DNA of 64,000 bases from Neorhizobium sp. NCHU2750 (GTDB taxonomy: Bacteria > Pseudomonadota > Alphaproteobacteria > Rhizobiales > Rhizobiaceae). Below the pieces are notes generated by a model. It ran no database searches, had not been told where the DNA came from, and saw only the letters and a list, made by a program, of their open reading frames with translations. The stretch lies in NCBI RefSeq assembly GCF_003597675.1, contig NZ_CP030827.1, positions 3,655,501 through 3,719,500 of the forward strand, given 5' to 3'. Shown piece after piece: positions 60,799 through 64,000 of the stretch; the stretch's first letter is position 1, and each line of letters begins with the position of its first letter. The position numbers were made by a program, and so were the translations under genes.

Positions 60799-62892
60799 CT
60801 ATTCCACAAACACCCTCACACTCGCAGCCCTCCCCGCCGCATCGATCACCGTCAGCGTCGAGAACCCCGCCCCTTCCGGTAGCCACTCATTGGTGCGGCG
60901 GCGGGAAAGCTCGGCGAGCGGTTTGCCGTTGGCAAGCCAGCGGAAGGGCGGGCGGCCGCCCTGTAGCTTCAGCACCAGCGGGGACATATCTCCCGCCTCG
61001 GCGCCGAGATCGACCTTTGCCCCTTCCGGCGGATAGACGATCTGTGGCGCGGGCTCGCGCGTTCCTCCGCCGAGCGCGGAACGGATCAGCCCGCTCGCCG
61101 TCATCGAAAACCGTCTTTGCCCGATCGGCAATTCCGTCTGCGACAGCCGCACGGCGCCCGCTGGCGCTGCCGGATGCGGCGTGATCGGCACGCCCGAACG
61201 CGAAAACGCCTCAAACAGGATAGGCGCCGCCGTCATGTAGCCGGCAATGCCGGGCACCGCGCCATTATCCGGCCGCCCGACCCAGACGCCCAGCACATAG
61301 CGCCCGTCATAGCCCACCGACCATGCATCGCGATAACCGTAGCTCGTGCCGGTCTTGTAGGCGATGCCGAGCCTGCGCGCGCCGGTCGGCGGCAGGAGGT
61401 CGGAGAGAATATCCGTGACGTTCCAGATCGCCTGCGGCTCCAGCAGCGCCTCGTTGTCGAGAACCGCCGGCTTCTCGTCGATACCGTTGCCGACCCGGAC
61501 CGGCTGGCCGCCATTGGCAAGCGCCGCATAGGCCTGAACGAGATCCTTCAGCGTGATGCCGACACCGCCGAGCCCGATCGCCAACCCCGGCGTCTCGTTT
61601 GGCGGCAACACGGGATGCACATCAGCACGGCGAAACCGGATCATCAGCCGCGACGGACCGACCGCATCGAGCAGCCGAACGGCCGGCACGTTGAGCGATA
61701 GTTGCAGCGCCTGCCTCACCGTCACCTCGCCCTGATAGGTCATGTCGAAATTCTTCGGCCGGTAGCCGAAGAAATCCGCCGGCCGGTCCTCGATCATCGT
61801 TTCCTGGGAAACAAGCCTCTGCTCGAAGGCAAGCCCGTAGATGAACGGCTTCAGCGTCGAGCCCGGAGAGCGCAGCACCCGCGTCATGTCGATCCAGCCG
61901 GACCGCCCGGCATCGAAATAATTCGCCGAACCCACCTCGCCGACGATCTCGCCGGTCTTCGCATCCGCCATCACCATCGCCAGCGATACTTTCGGCGCGA
62001 GCCTCGCGGATGCCTCGCGCGCAACGTCCTCCAACCTCTGCTGGATGCCGAGCTTCAGCGTGCTGCGATAATCTTCTGCACCCGGTCTCTTGCGGATAGC
62101 CGCTTCCGCCAGATGCGCCGCATAGGCCGGCAATTGCAGCCTTTTACGCGGCACCGGATCGTCCTCAGCCCGTTCCGCTTCGCCCTCGCCCGTCACCTCG
62201 GCCACGGCAGCGCGGGTCAGAACCCGCTCGCGCGCAGCGATGGCCGCCTGCGGATGCCGATCGGGCCGGCGCTGTTCCGGCGATTGCGGCAGGGCGACGA
62301 GGAGTGCCGCCTCCGCCACCGTCAGCCGCTTCGGTTCCTTGCCGAACCAGGCAAGGCTCGCGGCCCGGACCCCCTCGATATTGCCGCCATAGGGGGCATG
62401 GGTGAGATAGAGTTGCAGGATCTCTCGCTTCGTCAGCCGACGCTCGATCTGGATGGCGCGGGCGACCTGCAAAAGCTTTGCCGAAAACGACCGCGTCTCG
62501 CGCGGCTCGATCAGCCGCGCCACCTGCATCGACAGCGTCGAGGCGCCGGAAACGATACGGCCATTGGTCAGGAGCTGGAATGCGGCACGTCCGATTGCCC
62601 TGAGATCAATGCCGCCATGCGCGTAGAAGCGTCGATCCTCGTAGCCGATCAGCATCGCAAGAAAGCGCGGATCGACATCCTCGACATCAGTCTTCAGCCG
62701 CCACCGCCCCTCCGGCGTCGCAAACGCCCTGAGCAACTGCCCATCGGCATCCAGCACTTCCGCCGAAACGACCCCGGCACTGTCCAGCGGCGGCGGATAG
62801 GCTCGATCGGCCCATTCAAGACCGGCATAGGTCGACACTGCCATAAAGAGGCAGGCGCCAAGGCCGATCGTGAATTTCCACCTGCGTTTCAT
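60799..62892 (-). CDS. pbpC: Penicillin-binding protein 1C
   Basis: The 697-residue protein has a membrane anchor (IGLGACLFMAVSTYAGLEW), a GT51 glycosyltransferase domain (LIGYEDRRFYAHGGID, SGASTLSMQVARLIEP) and a transpeptidase domain with SPGSTLKP (SxxK), SLN and KTGTS motifs. The C-terminal region (DLGAEAGDMSPLVLKLQGGRPPFRWLANG) is the PBP1C-specific extension. PBP1C is often paired with a periplasmic alpha-2-macroglobulin as here, thought to guard and repair the wall. Start MKRRWKF is chosen; the Shine-Dalgarno is weak. Downstream of the A2M gene on the minus strand. Confidence 0.94.
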   Translation of the reverse strand: MKRRWKFTIGLGACLFMAVSTYAGLEWADRAYPPPLDSAGVVSAEVLDADGQLLRAFATPEGRWRLKTDVEDVDPRFLAMLIGYEDRRFYAHGGIDLRAIGRAAFQLLTNGRIVSGASTLSMQVARLIEPRETRSFSAKLLQVARAIQIERRLTKREILQLYLTHAPYGGNIEGVRAASLAWFGKEPKRLTVAEAALLVALPQSPEQRRPDRHPQAAIAARERVLTRAAVAEVTGEGEAERAEDDPVPRKRLQLPAYAAHLAEAAIRKRPGAEDYRSTLKLGIQQRLEDVAREASARLAPKVSLAMVMADAKTGEIVGEVGSANYFDAGRSGWIDMTRVLRSPGSTLKPFIYGLAFEQRLVSQETMIEDRPADFFGYRPKNFDMTYQGEVTVRQALQLSLNVPAVRLLDAVGPSRLMIRFRRADVHPVLPPNETPGLAIGLGGVGITLKDLVQAYAALANGGQPVRVGNGIDEKPAVLDNEALLEPQAIWNVTDILSDLLPPTGARRLGIAYKTGTSYGYRDAWSVGYDGRYVLGVWVGRPDNGAVPGIAGYMTAAPILFEAFSRSGVPITPHPAAPAGAVRLSQTELPIGQRRFSMTASGLIRSALGGGTREPAPQIVYPPEGAKVDLGAEAGDMSPLVLKLQGGRPPFRWLANGKPLAELSRRRTNEWLPEGAGFSTLTVIDAAGRAASVRVFVE

Positions 62893-62981
62893 GCGGGTTC
62901 TTCTTAGCCTCACTCTATCGAGAGCGCATATTACCGTCGGATCGCGCAACGGCACGACGAGGATTTTATGACAGAAAGTCC

Positions 62982-63107
62982 CCTCCCAAACCCTCCCCAC
63001 AAGGGGGAGGGCTTAACCCGGCCGATCCGCCGAACCTCTATTGAGGCAAGCGATTGCCGCGGGTCTTCTCCCCCCTTGTGGGGGAGATGGCCGGCAGGCC
63101 AGAGGGG
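62982..63107. repeat. RIME-like palindromic element, copy C
   Basis: About 126 bp, with the same ends as copies A and B. It lies in the 286-bp gap between the A2M gene and pbpC, both minus strand, so it is within their likely transcript and could affect its processing. Confidence 0.87.
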
Positions 63108-63178
63108 GACTTGCTTCACAATTCGGTGTTGCTGCGAGTCAGGATGGGGCAAAGGCCCACAGCCATCCTTCGCCCCCC

Positions 63179-64000
63179 TCACTGCCCCGCCACAACCTCC
63201 ATCTTGCCCATAGCGGTCCGTGCCGAAAACTGCGGGCGATACATATCCTCCACCTGCGCCGCCGGAACATCGTACGTTCCCGGCGTCACGGCGCGCACCA
63301 CATAGGCGAGCTTGATCTCCCGGTTATCGCCGGCGCTGCGGTCGAGGGCTGCGACGAAGCGGTCGTTGCGGAATTCCGTATGTGCCGCCTGCACCTCGTC
63401 GAGCCAATCGAAATTCGACAGGTTGGCGCTGTTGACGATCGACGGATTGTCGATCTCGAACCCGGCCGGCAACAGATCAGTGACGACGATGCGCGACGGC
63501 CAGTCATTGGTCTCGGTCACCGTCAGCACCACCACATAGCGGTCGTTCTGTCTGGCTTGGCTGACATTCGCCTCTTCGCCCGCCATCGTGTAATAGGCAC
63601 GCGAAATCTTGAACCCGTCGCCGCCGGCCGAAAGCGGCGTTGCCGGGGCGGCAACCGTGGTGATCGCCGCAGACAGGGCATCACCACTGTCATTGCGCAC
63701 CGTCAGCGGATGATCGAGCAGCACATCCCCCGCCATCTGCGACATCAGCGTGCCACTAAGGTCGGCGCCGTTGACGTTGAGACGCAGGTTGTCATCGCCA
63801 TTCTGCAGCGCGCGGGCGGCAAGCAGCATCCAGGTCTGCTCCTGGGTGCTGGTATATTTCTTAGCACCCCATTCCTTGGCGACGACGGCCGCCAGATCCG
63901 GCACGATCGGCGGCACCGGCCGGCTTTCGGCCGCGAGCGCCAGAACCGCAGCACCGTCACGCAACGAGGAGCCGTAGTCGGAGCGGACGAGGCTGACCTT
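63179..64000 (-). CDS. Bacterial alpha-2-macroglobulin, C-terminal part
   Basis: 274 codons of the C-terminal end are present; the gene continues past base 64000. The sequence LAAESRPVPPIVPDLAAVVAKEW, LLDHPLTVRNDSGD, ISRAYYTMAGEEANVS and LKLAYVVRAVTPGTYDVPAAQVEDMYRPQFSARTAMGKMEV (shortened) matches the receptor-binding/MG10 end of large periplasmic alpha-2-macroglobulins. These proteins trap host or phage proteases and usually are lipoproteins. The thioester CxEQ motif would lie upstream, outside the window, so trapping ability is unverified. Next to pbpC, the normal partner. Confidence 0.9.
   Translation of the reverse strand, partial: KVSLVRSDYGSSLRDGAAVLALAAESRPVPPIVPDLAAVVAKEWGAKKYTSTQEQTWMLLAARALQNGDDNLRLNVNGADLSGTLMSQMAGDVLLDHPLTVRNDSGDALSAAITTVAAPATPLSAGGDGFKISRAYYTMAGEEANVSQARQNDRYVVVLTVTETNDWPSRIVVTDLLPAGFEIDNPSIVNSANLSNFDWLDEVQAAHTEFRNDRFVAALDRSAGDNREIKLAYVVRAVTPGTYDVPAAQVEDMYRPQFSARTAMGKMEVVAGQ

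Overview
The window is ordinary-composition, GC-rich chromosome from an alphaproteobacterium of the Rhizobiaceae (Rhizobium/Agrobacterium/Sinorhizobium group). I infer this from the cyclic beta-1,2-glucan pair ndvA/ndvB, a SAM-II riboswitch in front of metA, three copies of a RIME-like palindromic repeat, a phaAB/phaR locus, an RpoH2-type sigma factor and three matches to the EcfG/RpoE2 general-stress promoter. I see no rRNA or tRNA gene, CRISPR array, insertion sequence, prophage or plasmid function. Both window ends cut genes: an aldose 1-epimerase at base 1 and an alpha-2-macroglobulin at base 64000.

Layout. 1-9.3 kb: galM (partial), metA with its SAM-II leader, a DUF1330 protein, thiN, uup, a single-domain response regulator, a VOC protein, then a TPP riboswitch driving thiBPQ. 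9.6-18.4 kb: an M48 lipoprotein peptidase facing rpoH2, carD, fdxA, an S4 protein, a large SUV3-like helicase with an RG-rich tail, and two small envelope genes (DUF3309, glycine-zipper lipoprotein). 18.6-25.8 kb: phaB-phaA divergent from phaR, rpmF, a glutathione S-transferase, mtgA, a prenyl diphosphate synthase, a LysE exporter and an OmpA-like lipoprotein. 25.9-34.3 kb: a cupin gene divergent from its likely TetR regulator, ispG, MFS and DMT transporters, and pyruvate carboxylase. 34.4-46.4 kb: a LuxR-type regulator, ndvA and the 8.5-kb ndvB. 46.7-54.7 kb: an M20 amidohydrolase, a 44-residue membrane microprotein, a threonine-dehydratase-like enzyme, a nuclease/cardiolipin-synthase pair, an aminotransferase and a second M20 peptidase. 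55.2-64 kb: a complete dppABCDF-type peptide ABC transporter, pbpC and the 3' part of an alpha-2-macroglobulin gene.

The genes are mostly housekeeping: methionine, thiamine and isoprenoid synthesis, PHB metabolism, cell-wall and envelope building, periplasmic glucan, and peptide uptake. The most informative signals are regulatory: (i) a SAM-II aptamer followed by an intrinsic terminator before metA; (ii) a TPP aptamer followed by a helix that buries the thiB Shine-Dalgarno; (iii) three GGAAC-N16-CGTT promoters placed correctly before a response regulator, rpoH2 and a DUF3309 gene, tying this stretch to the general stress response; (iv) several clean palindromic operators, including a tandem 10-bp palindrome pair exactly 20 bp apart upstream of a 44-residue membrane microprotein. 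I found no convincing wholly new multigene system.
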